From Propionibacteriaceae bacterium (GTDB lineage Bacteria > Actinomycetota > Actinomycetes > Propionibacteriales > Propionibacteriaceae), in assembly GCA_031272825.1 (NCBI GenBank), contig JAISTE010000120.1, positions 1-52,157 on the forward strand: DNA of 52,157 bases. Reading direction: 5' to 3'. Under the pieces are notes generated by a model. It saw only the letters and a program-made list of their open reading frames with translations, did no database searches and was not told the origin of the DNA. Within the stretch, counting starts at the first letter, position 1, and each line of letters starts with the position of its first letter. The position numbers and the translations under genes are program-made. Positions 18,238 to 27,428 of this stretch are shown here, piece after piece.

Positions 18238-19722
18238 TTACTGAATCGCGTTGCCTTCCGGGTCGGTGATGGTTCCGCCGGTGACCGTCCAGTCGCCTAC
18301 TATGTCGATCGGGCCTTCCATGCCGCGGTTTTCGACGTCCAGCACGATCTCGCCGCCGGTGACCGTGCCGTAGCCGTTGGAGTCGATGCCGTCGCCGCCG
18401 GCCTTGATGGTGATCTTTCCGCCCTTGATGATTACCGCAGCATCCTGGGCTTCTTCGCCGCCCATTCCGCCGCCGGGACCGCCGCCTTGTCCGCCGAAGC
18501 CGGTGTTTGAGCCGTCTTCGGAACCGCGCCCCGGCATCTTGCCGTCCATATCGGTCGGGGGAGCCGCCGTCGGATTGCCGCCCATGGGCCCAGGCGTAGC
18601 GTCCGTACCTCCCGGCATTTCGCCATCCCAGCCGCTTGGCATTTCACTGGGCATTTCGCTGCCCCAGCCGCCGGGCTCTTGTGCCGAAGAATCTCCGGTC
18701 GAGTTAGAGGCGTTGATGCCGTCGTCGCTGGCCACGACGTTGATCGTGCCCCCGCCCAGAATCACCGCCGCGGATTCCAGGCCCTCGTAGGACTTGGAGA
18801 TGTCGACGCTTCCGTCCTCAATCATCAGCGTGCGGTCGGCGTGGATGCCGTCGTCGCCGCAGGAGAGCGCGAGCTCGCCGCCGCTCACCAGCGCGTCGGT
18901 GACGGCGTCGAAGCAGTCGCTGCCCGCTTCGGCCTTCACTGTTCCGCCGCTGACAAGCACATATCCTGCGGTGTCGTCCGAGTCGTTGGTGGATTTCAGG
19001 GCATCGCCCTTGGCGTCGATGGCAAGCGTGCCGCCGCGCACGACCAGGTAATCGCGGCCCTTCACGGCGTCGTCGGCGGCGGTGACGGAGATATTGCCGC
19101 TTTCTACCACCAGGCCGTCCTTGCTGGTGATGCCGTCCCCGGCCCGGCCTGTGACGTTCAGCGTGCCGGTTCCGGCGATGGTGAGATCGACCTTGGAGAA
19201 CAGCGCCGCGTCGGGCTCGGTCTCGCCATCTGCGTAGACGTAAGTCTCGGCGTCGGTAAGCGAGTTTTCGCTGCCCTCGTCCAGCCACAGCACCACCTTG
19301 TCGGCGCTTTGGATCAGCAGTGCCGAGGATGTGGAGTTGGTGATGGAGACCCCGTCGAAGATCAGGCGCACAACCCCGGCTTGTTCAGTGTCGACGACCA
19401 GCTGGCCATCGCTCAGAGTTCCGCTGATGCGGTAGTTCCCGGGCTTGGTGATCTTCACCTGATTTCCCTCAACTTCGACGCCCTCACCTGCGCTGGCGCC
19501 ATCGGCGAGCGTCACCGGGATTTCGGCCTGTGCGTCCCACACCAGATCGTCGTCAGCTTCGTGGGTGGCCTTGTTGGCGGCCATGGCATCGGCGATCGAA
19601 TCGGGGATGACCAGCGGAACCGCCGACGACGAAGCCTGAGTTGAGCCAGCCGGTTCGAGGGATGCTGCACATCCGGTAAGTCCTGCGGCCAGCAGGGCGA
19701 TTGCAACGATTGTCTTCTTCAT
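18238..19722 (-). CDS. carbohydrate-binding-domain (DUF4353) lipoprotein
   Basis: Predicted surface lipoprotein of 494 residues with signal peptide and lipobox LTGC. The body is a parallel beta-helix-like series of short repeats (GGTxxx, DGI, SGG), the DUF4353 carbohydrate-binding-like domain, interrupted at about 345-425 by a Gly/Met/Pro-rich insert. GAGGA before the ATG supports the start. It is the third gene of a minus-strand set with a VTC-domain protein and a DUF4956 membrane protein, a combination seen in many Gram-positives, often with CotH. Function unknown. Confidence 0.85.
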   Translation of the reverse strand: MKKTIVAIALLAAGLTGCAASLEPAGSTQASSSAVPLVIPDSIADAMAANKATHEADDDLVWDAQAEIPVTLADGASAGEGVEVEGNQVKITKPGNYRISGTLSDGQLVVDTEQAGVVRLIFDGVSITNSTSSALLIQSADKVVLWLDEGSENSLTDAETYVYADGETEPDAALFSKVDLTIAGTGTLNVTGRAGDGITSKDGLVVESGNISVTAADDAVKGRDYLVVRGGTLAIDAKGDALKSTNDSDDTAGYVLVSGGTVKAEAGSDCFDAVTDALVSGGELALSCGDDGIHADRTLMIEDGSVDISKSYEGLESAAVILGGGTINVVASDDGINASNSTGDSSAQEPGGWGSEMPSEMPSGWDGEMPGGTDATPGPMGGNPTAAPPTDMDGKMPGRGSEDGSNTGFGGQGGGPGGGMGGEEAQDAAVIIKGGKITIKAGGDGIDSNGYGTVTGGEIVLDVENRGMEGPIDIVGDWTVTGGTITDPEGNAIQ

Positions 19723-19729
19723 GATGTCC

Positions 19730-20506
19730 TCAGAAATGTCGGTTCAGCGCTCGGCGCCATTTGTTTGCGGGGAGTTCGGGGTGCAGCGAGGCTAACCCGG
19801 TTGCGTACTTGGAAAAGCGTGCCGGGCGGATGCCTGAGCGCCACAGGGCCTTGTCGAACGCGGTGAAGTGCCCCGGGGATTTCGTCTCCAAGACGGTGAC
19901 CGCGGATTCTTGCCAGTAGCCGTCCGGTTCGCGCCAGGCCAGATCGGTATCGATGGTGACCCGGGCAAACTGCCCCGCGGAGTCCGCCGGGTTAGTGCCC
20001 GTGGGGATAAGCAGCGTGGATCGGGTGAAGGCGACCTCCAGCGTCGGGTACAGTTCCCAGGCTTGCGAGGCCGGGAAGCCTGCCGAGGCCAGCACTTCAC
20101 CCACCCAGGTCGGCTCGAAGCTGTCTTGCTCAATGCGCAGCTTCTGGGTGCGGCCCCTGCCGCTGCGCAGCTTCACCTCCAGCCAAGACAGCCCGCTGTC
20201 GTAGGAGCGGATGCGCACCTTGTAGCGGCGGCGGCGCTTGAGTGCCGCGGCACGAAACGACGCCAGGGTAGGGGTGTCGAAATACTCGCTTCGATACCCG
20301 AACTGACGCTGGCCGTCGATCTCAAGGGCGAAAGAACCGGCGGGAAGCCAAGCCAGGGCGTCGGACAGTTCCTCGGGTTCGAGAAGATACTTGCGGTCGA
20401 CGCGATCCAGCAGCTCACCGCAGGCGTTGAGCCTTTCCAGTGAAATCTCGGGCAGCCGGGCGAGCGGCTTAGCCAAGATCTCGGAGCGCGTATCGAGAGC
20501 CATCAT
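19730..20506 (-). CDS. VTC-domain (polyphosphate polymerase-like) protein
   Basis: 258 residues with the VTC tunnel fold known from yeast polyphosphate polymerase. Conserved basic and acidic pairs can be seen in order: VDRKYLL, EYFDT, KVRIRSY, WLEVKLRSG and VLETKSPG, matching the catalytic strands of the family. It is soluble, and starts in the stop of the DUF4956 gene (ATGATGG). Polyphosphate synthesis or triphosphate handling is possible but unproven for bacterial members of this gene set. Confidence 0.87.
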   Translation of the reverse strand: MMALDTRSEILAKPLARLPEISLERLNACGELLDRVDRKYLLEPEELSDALAWLPAGSFALEIDGQRQFGYRSEYFDTPTLASFRAAALKRRRRYKVRIRSYDSGLSWLEVKLRSGRGRTQKLRIEQDSFEPTWVGEVLASAGFPASQAWELYPTLEVAFTRSTLLIPTGTNPADSAGQFARVTIDTDLAWREPDGYWQESAVTVLETKSPGHFTAFDKALWRSGIRPARFSKYATGLASLHPELPANKWRRALNRHF

Positions 20507-21084
20507 CGAGTGATCCCAGCGTCGGCCATCAGGGGACGGGAGGCGCCGCGGCGGCAGGTGGCCTCGACCGTCGTGGAGTCGTTGACCAGGTCGAGGCGGC
20601 GGACGGTGAAGCTGCTCACCTGCGCGCCCAACACCTGTTCAAGTGCCGCCTGCAAGGCCACCGGATCACCGATAGCCCTATCGAGTACGACCACCTGGCG
20701 GGAGAAGCGGTTGGCGCCGAGCTTGGAATCACCGACCCCCATCACGACGACGATCGCGGCCATCAGCCCGAGCGCGATCCACTCCATCGACGCGCCCAGC
20801 CCGCCGATCAGGCCCAGGGCCAGCGCGGAGAAGTAGTAGGCGATCTCGTGCTGCTGCAGTTCCTCGGAGCGCAGGCGGATCATCGCCAACACGCCGAACA
20901 GCCCCAGGCCCAAACCAGCGTTGATGGACGTAGCGGCCAGGGCATTTGCCACCGCGAGCACGCCGACGTTTATGGCCAGGTAGCTCAGCAGCAGATCCCC
21001 GCGCCGGTGTCTGGGGTAGTAGAAGACCAAGGTGAGCACGAGTATTGCGACCAGGTCGGCAACGGGCAAAAGTATGGCGAACAT
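20503..21084 (-). CDS. DUF4956 membrane protein
   Basis: 193 residues with four or five membrane spans (first at about 5-22) and a soluble C-terminal tail with the segment SFTVRRLDLVNDSTTVEATCR. The central RLRSEELQQHEIAYYF stretch identifies DUF4956. It is the first gene of the trio with the VTC and DUF4353 proteins and probably their membrane partner; biochemical role unknown. Divergent from the cysteine hydrolase gene, with 158 bp between. Confidence 0.85.
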   Translation of the reverse strand: MFAILLPVADLVAILVLTLVFYYPRHRRGDLLLSYLAINVGVLAVANALAATSINAGLGLGLFGVLAMIRLRSEELQQHEIAYYFSALALGLIGGLGASMEWIALGLMAAIVVVMGVGDSKLGANRFSRQVVVLDRAIGDPVALQAALEQVLGAQVSSFTVRRLDLVNDSTTVEATCRRGASRPLMADAGITR

Positions 21085-21242
21085 TGTTGAATCCTCACGA
21101 TTGATGTGTAACCATTACGCCAGCCGATTCTGTGAGCCCTCTGTGCGGCGCTTGTGGGGATTTCACGAGTGTGCGCTAAGACGGATATCCAGCGCTTGCC
21201 CGTCCGGCTAGCATTGCCCCTATCAATGTCGATTGGAGGAAA

Positions 21243-21875
21243 ATGAATCCCGACAAGACAGCTCTGGTGCTGATCGAATTCCAAAATGATTTCACTTCGC
21301 CTGGTGGAGCGCTGCACGATGCCGTCAAAGGCGTCATGGAGACCACCGGTACCGTGCCCAACGCCGTGAAGGCCGTGGCCGCCGCCCGCGCCGCCGGTGT
21401 ACACGTCGTCCACTGCCCGATCTCCTTCGCCCCCGGTTATGGGGAGCTCGATCCCGAGCCCTACGGCATTCTGGCTGGGGTCGTCGGCACTAACGCGTTT
21501 GTGCAGGGGCAGTGGGGTTCGGAGATCGTCGCCGACCTTACCCCGGCCGAGGGTGACATCGTCATCGCCGGTAAGCGCGGGCTGGACGCCTTCTGGAGCT
21601 CGGATCTTGACTTCGTGCTGCGCCAGCGCAGCATCGAGACGGTTGTGCTGGCCGGATACCTGACCAACTGCTGCGTCGAATCCACCATGCGCACCGCGTA
21701 CGAGAAGCACTACGAGGTCTACACGCTGACCGACGCCGTCGCCGCCACCTCCCAAGAGGAGCACGACAACGCCATCAAGTACGACTACCCGATGTTCTCC
21801 AAGCCGGTGACCGTCGAAGAGTTCGCCGACATCCTTGAGGGCGCCGACGCCGAAGATACCTCGCGCGGGTACTGA
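21243..21875 (+). CDS. isochorismatase-family cysteine hydrolase
   Basis: Cytosolic hydrolase of 210 residues with the alpha/beta isochorismatase fold. The nucleophile lies in GYLTNCCVEST and the catalytic Lys in GKRG. The usual N-terminal catalytic Asp (vIDxQNDF) is a Glu here (LIEFQNDF, Glu12), as in some subfamilies. Members act on amides, isochorismate or N-carbamoyl compounds; the substrate is not predictable. GGAGG lies four bases before the ATG. Stands between divergent DUF4956 and a GH13 gene 49 bp downstream. Confidence 0.87.
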   Translation: MNPDKTALVLIEFQNDFTSPGGALHDAVKGVMETTGTVPNAVKAVAAARAAGVHVVHCPISFAPGYGELDPEPYGILAGVVGTNAFVQGQWGSEIVADLTPAEGDIVIAGKRGLDAFWSSDLDFVLRQRSIETVVLAGYLTNCCVESTMRTAYEKHYEVYTLTDAVAATSQEEHDNAIKYDYPMFSKPVTVEEFADILEGADAEDTSRGY

Positions 21876-21924
21876 CGGGAGTAGGCCATTTAGCGTCATG
21901 GCCTGGGCAAGATAGGCTCAGGCC

Positions 21925-23139
21925 ATGACTGCCTGGCAGATTTACCCCCTCGGATTTTGCGGCGCGCCCAAGTTCGCCGGCGACGAAACCGGCATCCAGC
22001 ACCGCCTGACCAAGATCGACGCCTGGCTCGATTACGCCGCCGATCTCGGCTTCGACGCCATCGCCCTCAACCCGATTTTCGCCTCCGTCTCGCACGGGTA
22101 CGACACCGTCGACTACTACCGCATCGACCCGCGGCTGGGTGACCAAGGCGATTTCGAGGATCTCGCCCAGGCTGTCCACGGGCATGGGATGAAGCTCTAC
22201 CTCGACGGGGTGTTCAACCACGTCTCCGCCTCCCATCCGCTGTTTCTCAAGGCCGTTCAAGACGGCCAGGGCTCGGAGGCCGGGCAAATGTTCCGCTGGT
22301 TCGGGGATCAGCCCTACCTTTTCGAGGGCAGCGAGGGGATGGTCACCCTCAATCATTCCTCGCAGGCGGTGGCTGCGCTGGTCGTCGACGTGATGAAGCA
22401 CTGGCTTGGCCTCGGTGCCGACGGCTGGCGTCTGGACGCCGCCTATGCAGTGCCCGCCGACTTTTGGTCTCGGGTATTGCCCAGCGTCAGAGCGGGCTTT
22501 CCCGGCGTCTACATTTGGGGCGAGCAGCTGCACGGGGACTACGCCGCGTTCGTCGAAAAGTCCGGCGCGAACTCGGCCACCCAATACGAGCTGTGGAAGG
22601 CGATCTGGTCGTCGATCAAGTCCAAGAATTTCTGGGAACTGAGCTGGGCGCTCAAGCGCCACCAACACTTCCTGCAAACCTTTTCGCCGGTGACGTTCGT
22701 AGGCAACCACGACGTGACCCGGGTGGCCACGCAGGTAGGCGAGGACGGGGCGGTACTGGCGCTGGCCGTCCTCATGACGGTGGGGGGAAGCCCGCATATC
22801 TATTACGGCGACGAACAGGGCTACACCGGCACCAAGTACGAGCGCGCGGGCGGGGACGACGAAATTCGCCCGCCTTACCCAGATACCCCCGACCAGATGT
22901 CGGCCCTTGGTGCGAAGGTCTATCAAGCGCACAAGGATCTGATCGCCATGCGAAATGCCCGCCCCTGGCTGGATCGCGCGCTGACAACGGAAAACAAGCT
23001 CATGAACGAGCACTACTCGTACACCACCCGCGGGGACGGCGTCTCGCTGACCACCACGTTGAACGTCCAAAACGACGGCCACCCGTGGGTCGAGGTGCGC
23101 GACGAGCGCGGGACGGTCGTCTACGCCTACCACGCTTAG
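21925..23139 (+). CDS. alpha-amylase family (GH13) glycoside hydrolase
   Basis: Predicted intracellular alpha-glucan hydrolase of 404 residues; no signal peptide. The four GH13 motifs are complete: DGVFNH (94-99), GWRLDAAY with nucleophile Asp171, acid/base Glu200 in YIWGEQ, and FVGNHD with Asp263. It is short for the family, with a reduced domain B and a small C-terminal beta domain, like maltodextrin glucosidases and cyclomaltodextrinase relatives. Specificity unknown. Confidence 0.9.
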   Translation: MTAWQIYPLGFCGAPKFAGDETGIQHRLTKIDAWLDYAADLGFDAIALNPIFASVSHGYDTVDYYRIDPRLGDQGDFEDLAQAVHGHGMKLYLDGVFNHVSASHPLFLKAVQDGQGSEAGQMFRWFGDQPYLFEGSEGMVTLNHSSQAVAALVVDVMKHWLGLGADGWRLDAAYAVPADFWSRVLPSVRAGFPGVYIWGEQLHGDYAAFVEKSGANSATQYELWKAIWSSIKSKNFWELSWALKRHQHFLQTFSPVTFVGNHDVTRVATQVGEDGAVLALAVLMTVGGSPHIYYGDEQGYTGTKYERAGGDDEIRPPYPDTPDQMSALGAKVYQAHKDLIAMRNARPWLDRALTTENKLMNEHYSYTTRGDGVSLTTTLNVQNDGHPWVEVRDERGTVVYAYHA

Positions 23140-23193
23140 GTGGCGCTATCCAGCACACCCGTGCAAGGATGGAAATGTGTGTTAGGAGGACTG

Positions 23194-24000
23194 GTGAGCG
23201 ATATTTCCATCCACTCAATGGCTGAGTTCATGGCCGTCGTCGACGAGATAACCAAGGTGAAGCGCAAGACCCTGGCCTGGCGCGGGCAGGCCGACGCCGG
23301 TTGGGCGCTCACGTCGTCGCTGTTCAGAAAGACCGTCACCGACCAAGACCAGCGCGTGTGCGAATCGGCGCTGGAGCGGGTCGAGGAGGACATGCTGGCC
23401 TTTTGCCGCTCCAGGTGGCAGCTGGGCAAGAAGCCGTCGCTGCAGATCTTGGCCGAGCTGCAAGATTCCGAGACCCCGACCCGGCTCATCCCCGTCACCC
23501 ACTCGCCGATGGTGGCGATGTTCTTCGCCTCCGACTACAAGACCAACACCGAAGCCGACGAGCACGACGGCCGCCTGTACGTCTTCGAGCCGAGCACATC
23601 GCTCAACCGCGTCGACCCCGACACCACCGAGCTGCCGTGGGGCGGCGTCGTCAAGGGATCGTGGGTTACCGAGCCGCCGTGCGTGTGGCACCCGCCGACG
23701 CCCACGCCCAAGCAGCAGATCCAGGAACAGGCCTACCTGGTTGGGGGAGTGCCCAAGAGCGGCGGAAACTCGGTGCCGGTCAGGGTCGTGGAGCAAACGC
23801 AAGATTTCACCGTCGACGGTTCCACTTGCCTAACGCTGAGGGTTCCGGCCGAATCCAAGGTCGCGCTCAGGCAGTCCCTGCGCGAGGGCTTCGGCATCCA
23901 ATGGTCGACGCTCTACCCCGGAATCCACGGAATGTCCAAGGCCGTGCAGCGCTGGATGGTGAACGTCATGCCCGACCTCGACGGGGTCGTCATCCGTTGA
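23194..24000 (+). CDS. FRG-domain protein
   Basis: 268 residues. The FRG domain, named after its Phe/Arg-Gly motif, is visible as LAWRGQADAGWALTSSLFR near the N terminus and LIPVTHSPMVAMFFASD further on. Its biochemical role is unknown. The frame is open from 23140, but GTG at 23194 follows AGGAGG by four bases and gives a sensible N terminus. The last 11 bases overlap the convergent murR gene end. No toxin-antitoxin partner is seen next to it. Confidence 0.8.
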   Translation: MSDISIHSMAEFMAVVDEITKVKRKTLAWRGQADAGWALTSSLFRKTVTDQDQRVCESALERVEEDMLAFCRSRWQLGKKPSLQILAELQDSETPTRLIPVTHSPMVAMFFASDYKTNTEADEHDGRLYVFEPSTSLNRVDPDTTELPWGGVVKGSWVTEPPCVWHPPTPTPKQQIQEQAYLVGGVPKSGGNSVPVRVVEQTQDFTVDGSTCLTLRVPAESKVALRQSLREGFGIQWSTLYPGIHGMSKAVQRWMVNVMPDLDGVVIR

Positions 24001-24856
24001 GTTTTTGCGTGGCAACCGCCCGCTTCGTCGCCTCGGCGGCCTTCTGAGCCTGCGGTTCGAGCAGCTGCGCCACCTTGATGAAGATGAAATCGACGACCGC
24101 GAGCTGGGTCATGCGCGAGGCCAGCGCCGCCACCCGGGCGGAGGATTCGCGGGCGCTGGAGTGCAAGGTGATGTCGGCCAGCTGCCCGATGGGTGAGTCG
24201 GGATCCCCGGTGACGGCCACACTCAGGGCTCCGCGCTCCTTGGCCAGGCTCAGGGCCCGGTGTACCTCGGCGCTCTTGCCCGCGAACGAGAACGCGATGG
24301 CGACGTCTCCGGGTTCGGCGAGCGCCCCGTAGGTGAGTTGCATGTGGGTGTCCGCCGAGTACAGGCACGGCAGGCCCAGGCGCTGGAGCTTGTAGGAAAG
24401 ATCGGAGGCGGCCAGCCCGGAGGCGACGATCCCGAAGGTGAGCGTGCCGCGCGCGTCGACTATTGCCCGGGCAACCCTCTCTACCGCCTCGGGATCCATG
24501 GCCCTGGCCGTCTGTTCGATGGATCGGGCCTCGTGGAAGGCCACTTTCGCGATGACGTCCTCCATCGAGTCGGAGGTGTTGATCTCGCCCTCGGCGATGT
24601 CGGCGTGCTCGAGTTCGACCTCGCGCCTGGAAATCTCGGAGGCGAGGGCCAGGCGCAGCTCGACCAGGCCGTCGAAGCCCAGGGATTGGGAGAAGCGCGT
24701 GACGGTGGCCTGCGAGACCTGCGCGCGCTCGGCCAGCTTGGCGGCGCTCAGGCGCGAGGAATCCGGATCGGCCAGCAGTGCCTCGGCCAGGCGCGATTCG
24801 GCTGGGCTGCCCTGATCCGTTAACTTCTTGAGATCGCTTAGCAGGTCTGTGCTCAC
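23990..24856 (-). CDS. murR: MurR/RpiR family transcriptional regulator
   Basis: Sugar-phosphate sensing regulator of 288 residues. The N-terminal RpiR helix-turn-helix is seen in SAAKLAERAQVSQATVTRFSQSLGF and the C-terminal SIS domain binds a phospho-sugar (segment FGIVASGLAASDLSYKLQRLG). The frame extends to 24952, but GTG at 24856 has GGAGG seven bases before it and yields the standard family length. Divergent from murQ, with 126 bp between the starts, so it most likely controls murQ-murP-mupG in response to N-acetylmuramate 6-phosphate. Confidence 0.9.
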   Translation of the reverse strand: MSTDLLSDLKKLTDQGSPAESRLAEALLADPDSSRLSAAKLAERAQVSQATVTRFSQSLGFDGLVELRLALASEISRREVELEHADIAEGEINTSDSMEDVIAKVAFHEARSIEQTARAMDPEAVERVARAIVDARGTLTFGIVASGLAASDLSYKLQRLGLPCLYSADTHMQLTYGALAEPGDVAIAFSFAGKSAEVHRALSLAKERGALSVAVTGDPDSPIGQLADITLHSSARESSARVAALASRMTQLAVVDFIFIKVAQLLEPQAQKAAEATKRAVATQKLNG

Positions 24857-24906
24857 TTTCCCCTCCGTTCTCGCTTCCCTCACCCTATCCCGAAACCCGA
24901 CCAGAT

Positions 24907-24919
24907 GAAACAAACTTTC
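24907..24919. promoter_or_regulatory. candidate MurR operator
   Basis: GAAA-N5-TTTC forms an inverted repeat in the murR-murQ intergenic region, close to where a murQ promoter would lie (a -10-like TAAGAAT follows at about 24940). Position suggests RpiR-type binding; the motif is short and unproven. Confidence 0.35.
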
Positions 24920-24982
24920 GCATTTTCTCAAATAGGTGTAAGAATGTTCCATGGCTGGGGAGTCCAGCCAGAAGGAGTGTCA

Positions 24983-25894
24983 ATGGTAGACATCGAGGGG
25001 TTGGGGACCGAAAGCCGCAACCAAGCTACCGCGAACCTCGACGAGCTGAGCGCTAGCGAACTCGTCGAAGTCATGAACGCCGAGGATCACAAGGTTGCTC
25101 CGGCGGTGAAGAAAGCGCTGCCCCAAATCGCTCAAGCGGTGGAGGCCGTCTGCGCCGGGCTGAAGGCCGGGGGCAGGCTGATCTACATCGGGGCCGGAAC
25201 CTCGGGAAGGCTCGGGGTGCTGGACGCCGTCGAATGCCCGCCCACCTTCGGGGTGGACTACGACCTCGTCATCGGCCAGATCGCCGGGGGTGAGCGCGCC
25301 TTCGTCAAGGCCGTGGAGGGGGCCGAGGATTCCCTCGAACTGGCCGCCGAAGACCTGAAAAACCTTGGATTGACTAGCCGCGACGTCGTTGTTGGTATTG
25401 CCGCCTCCGGGCGGACCCCGTACGTGATCGGCGGGCTCGACTACGCACGAGGAAACGGCAACAAGACCGTCTCCATCGCCTGCAACCTGGGCGCCGAGGT
25501 TTCCAAACACGCCGACATCGCCATCGAGGTGGACAACGGCCCCGAGGTGCTCACCGGCTCCACCAGGCTGAAGGCGGGAACCTCCCAGAAGATGATCTTG
25601 AACATGATCTCCACCGCCTCCATGGTGAGGATGGGGAAGGCCTATGGGAACCTGATGGTGGACGTGCGCCCCACCAACGAAAAGCTGGTTGCCAGAGCCC
25701 AGTCCATCGTCGTCACCGCAACCGGGGCCAGCCCCGAAGCGGCCAAAGCGGCACTCGACGAAGCTAGCGGGCACGCCAAAACCGCCATCGTGATGATCTT
25801 GGCCGGCGTCAGCGCCGATGAAGCCAACTCGCGGTTGGCCGCCGCCGACGGCTTCGTGAGAAAAGCGATCGCAAACGAAACAAACCCACAGTAA
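24983..25894 (+). CDS. murQ: N-acetylmuramic acid 6-phosphate etherase
   Basis: Splits the lactyl ether of MurNAc 6-phosphate to GlcNAc 6-phosphate and D-lactate in cell-wall recycling. 303 residues. The SIS-fold signatures are clear: YIGAGTSGRLGVLDAVECPPTFG with the catalytic Glu, and VVGIAASGRTPYVIGGL. The frame is open from 24905, but ATG 24983 has AAGGAG five bases upstream and matches the family N terminus (LGTESRN). Ten bases separate it from murP. Confidence 0.95.
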   Translation: MVDIEGLGTESRNQATANLDELSASELVEVMNAEDHKVAPAVKKALPQIAQAVEAVCAGLKAGGRLIYIGAGTSGRLGVLDAVECPPTFGVDYDLVIGQIAGGERAFVKAVEGAEDSLELAAEDLKNLGLTSRDVVVGIAASGRTPYVIGGLDYARGNGNKTVSIACNLGAEVSKHADIAIEVDNGPEVLTGSTRLKAGTSQKMILNMISTASMVRMGKAYGNLMVDVRPTNEKLVARAQSIVVTATGASPEAAKAALDEASGHAKTAIVMILAGVSADEANSRLAAADGFVRKAIANETNPQ

Positions 25895-25904
25895 GGAAAG
25901 GGAT

Positions 25905-27356
25905 ATGGATTACGCAAAGACGAGCAAAGACATTCTCGCCGCCGCCGGAGGTGCCGAGAACATCAGCTCATACACGAACTGCATGACGCGCCTGAGGCTC
26001 AACGTCAAAGACCAATCGAAGGTGGACGTCGAAGCCATCAAGGCCATGGACGGCGTGATGGGCGTCATTCCCGGGGAACAGACCCAGGTCGTCGTCGGCC
26101 CCGGGCACGCCGAGCGGCTGCGTCAGGCCTTCGGGGAAGTCTCCGGGGTAACCGCCGACCCGGAGATCGGCGGAGCGCCGACGGCTGATCCCTCGCAGGT
26201 GCAGGTCAAGGACAAGGCTGCTGAGACGAAGGCCGCGGTGAAGGCCAAGCAGACCTCCAAGGCGCAAAAACTGTTCCGGCACGTTGGCAACATTTTCATC
26301 CCCATCATCCCCGGCTTCATCGCCTGCGGCCTGGTGCTGGCCATCACCAACATCATCAAGATGGCCGATCCGTCGGTTGCCAAGAACCCGTGGTTCCTCG
26401 TGGCCGCCGGGTTGGGCGGGTTGATTACCAGCGGGCTGAACTTGGCCGTCGGCTATAACACCGCCAAAGAATTCGGTGGGACGCCCATCTTGGGTTTGCT
26501 CGCCGGCGGCGTCCCCTACATGACGTCCTTGGCCGGTATCGCCGCGACCGACACCACCCCTGCTCAGCCGATCACCATCCCGCTGTTCGGCGAGCTGCAC
26601 CCGGCGCTCGGCGGCGTCATCGGCGTGATGCTGACCGCCTTCATCTTCACCGTCATCGAGAAGAACTTCCGCAAGATCGTCCCGGCCTCCCTCGACCTGT
26701 TCCTGGTACCGTTCGTGACACTGGTCGTCGGTTCGGCCATCTGCATCTTCATCATCATGCCGCTCTCCGGCCTGCTCATGCAGGGCATCAACTGGCTGCT
26801 GATCGACTTCGCGCTCGAAAAGGGCGGCGTCTTCGGCGGATACCTGCTCTCCGCGCTGTTCCTGCCGCTGGTCATGTTGGGCATCCACCAGGGCCTGACC
26901 CCGATCCACGCCCAGCTAATCGCCGACCACGGCTTCACCCAGCTGCTCCCGGTGCTCGCCATGGCCGGTGCCGGACAGGTCGGCATGGCGCTGGCCGTGT
27001 GGGCGAAGACGAAGAACAAGGAACTCAAGAACATCATCAAGTCGGCGCTCCCGATCGGCTTCCTCGGCATCGGCGAGCCGCTGATCTACGGCGTTTCCCT
27101 CCCGCTGTTCTACCCGTTCATCACCGCCTGCCTGGGCGCGGGCTTCGGCGGGGCGGTCGTCGCCCTCGGCATCCAGCTCACTCCTGGCGGCTTCGGTTCG
27201 ACGGGCCTGGGCGTCTCCGGCATCCTGATGACCGGCCTGATCTCGGGCGGCCAGTGGCTGTGGTACGTCGGCGGCCTGCTGACGGCCTACGTCATGGGCT
27301 TCATCTTGACCTACTTCTTCGGTTTCAAGGAGAAGATGGTCGAGCGCCTGGCCTAA
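25905..27356 (+). CDS. murP: PTS transporter subunit IIBC, MurNAc type
   Basis: Imports and phosphorylates N-acetylmuramate or MurNAc-containing disaccharides. 483 residues: IIB domain at 1-90 with phospho-Cys26 in YTNCMTRLR, a linker, then a IIC domain of about ten membrane spans with GIGEPLIYGV. There is no IIA domain, so a glucose-type IIA from elsewhere must serve it. Family membership (glucose/sucrose superfamily) is certain; MurNAc specificity comes from its place between murQ and mupG. Confidence 0.92.
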   Translation: MDYAKTSKDILAAAGGAENISSYTNCMTRLRLNVKDQSKVDVEAIKAMDGVMGVIPGEQTQVVVGPGHAERLRQAFGEVSGVTADPEIGGAPTADPSQVQVKDKAAETKAAVKAKQTSKAQKLFRHVGNIFIPIIPGFIACGLVLAITNIIKMADPSVAKNPWFLVAAGLGGLITSGLNLAVGYNTAKEFGGTPILGLLAGGVPYMTSLAGIAATDTTPAQPITIPLFGELHPALGGVIGVMLTAFIFTVIEKNFRKIVPASLDLFLVPFVTLVVGSAICIFIIMPLSGLLMQGINWLLIDFALEKGGVFGGYLLSALFLPLVMLGIHQGLTPIHAQLIADHGFTQLLPVLAMAGAGQVGMALAVWAKTKNKELKNIIKSALPIGFLGIGEPLIYGVSLPLFYPFITACLGAGFGGAVVALGIQLTPGGFGSTGLGVSGILMTGLISGGQWLWYVGGLLTAYVMGFILTYFFGFKEKMVERLA

Positions 27357-27369
27357 GGGCTAACTAACA

Positions 27370-27403
27370 GCCCCGCCCCGGGTGTATTCCGGGGCGGGGC
27401 TTT
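27370..27403 (+). terminator. strong hairpin after murP
   Basis: A 12-bp perfect stem GCCCCGCCCCGG (27370-27381) and CCGGGGCGGGGC (27389-27400), seven-base loop, then TTT. It lies between murP and mupG and may attenuate rather than stop transcription, since mupG follows 25 bp later on the same strand with its own AAGGAGG site. Confidence 0.7.
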
Positions 27404-27428
27404 CAATATCATCGTGCAAGGAGGAACC

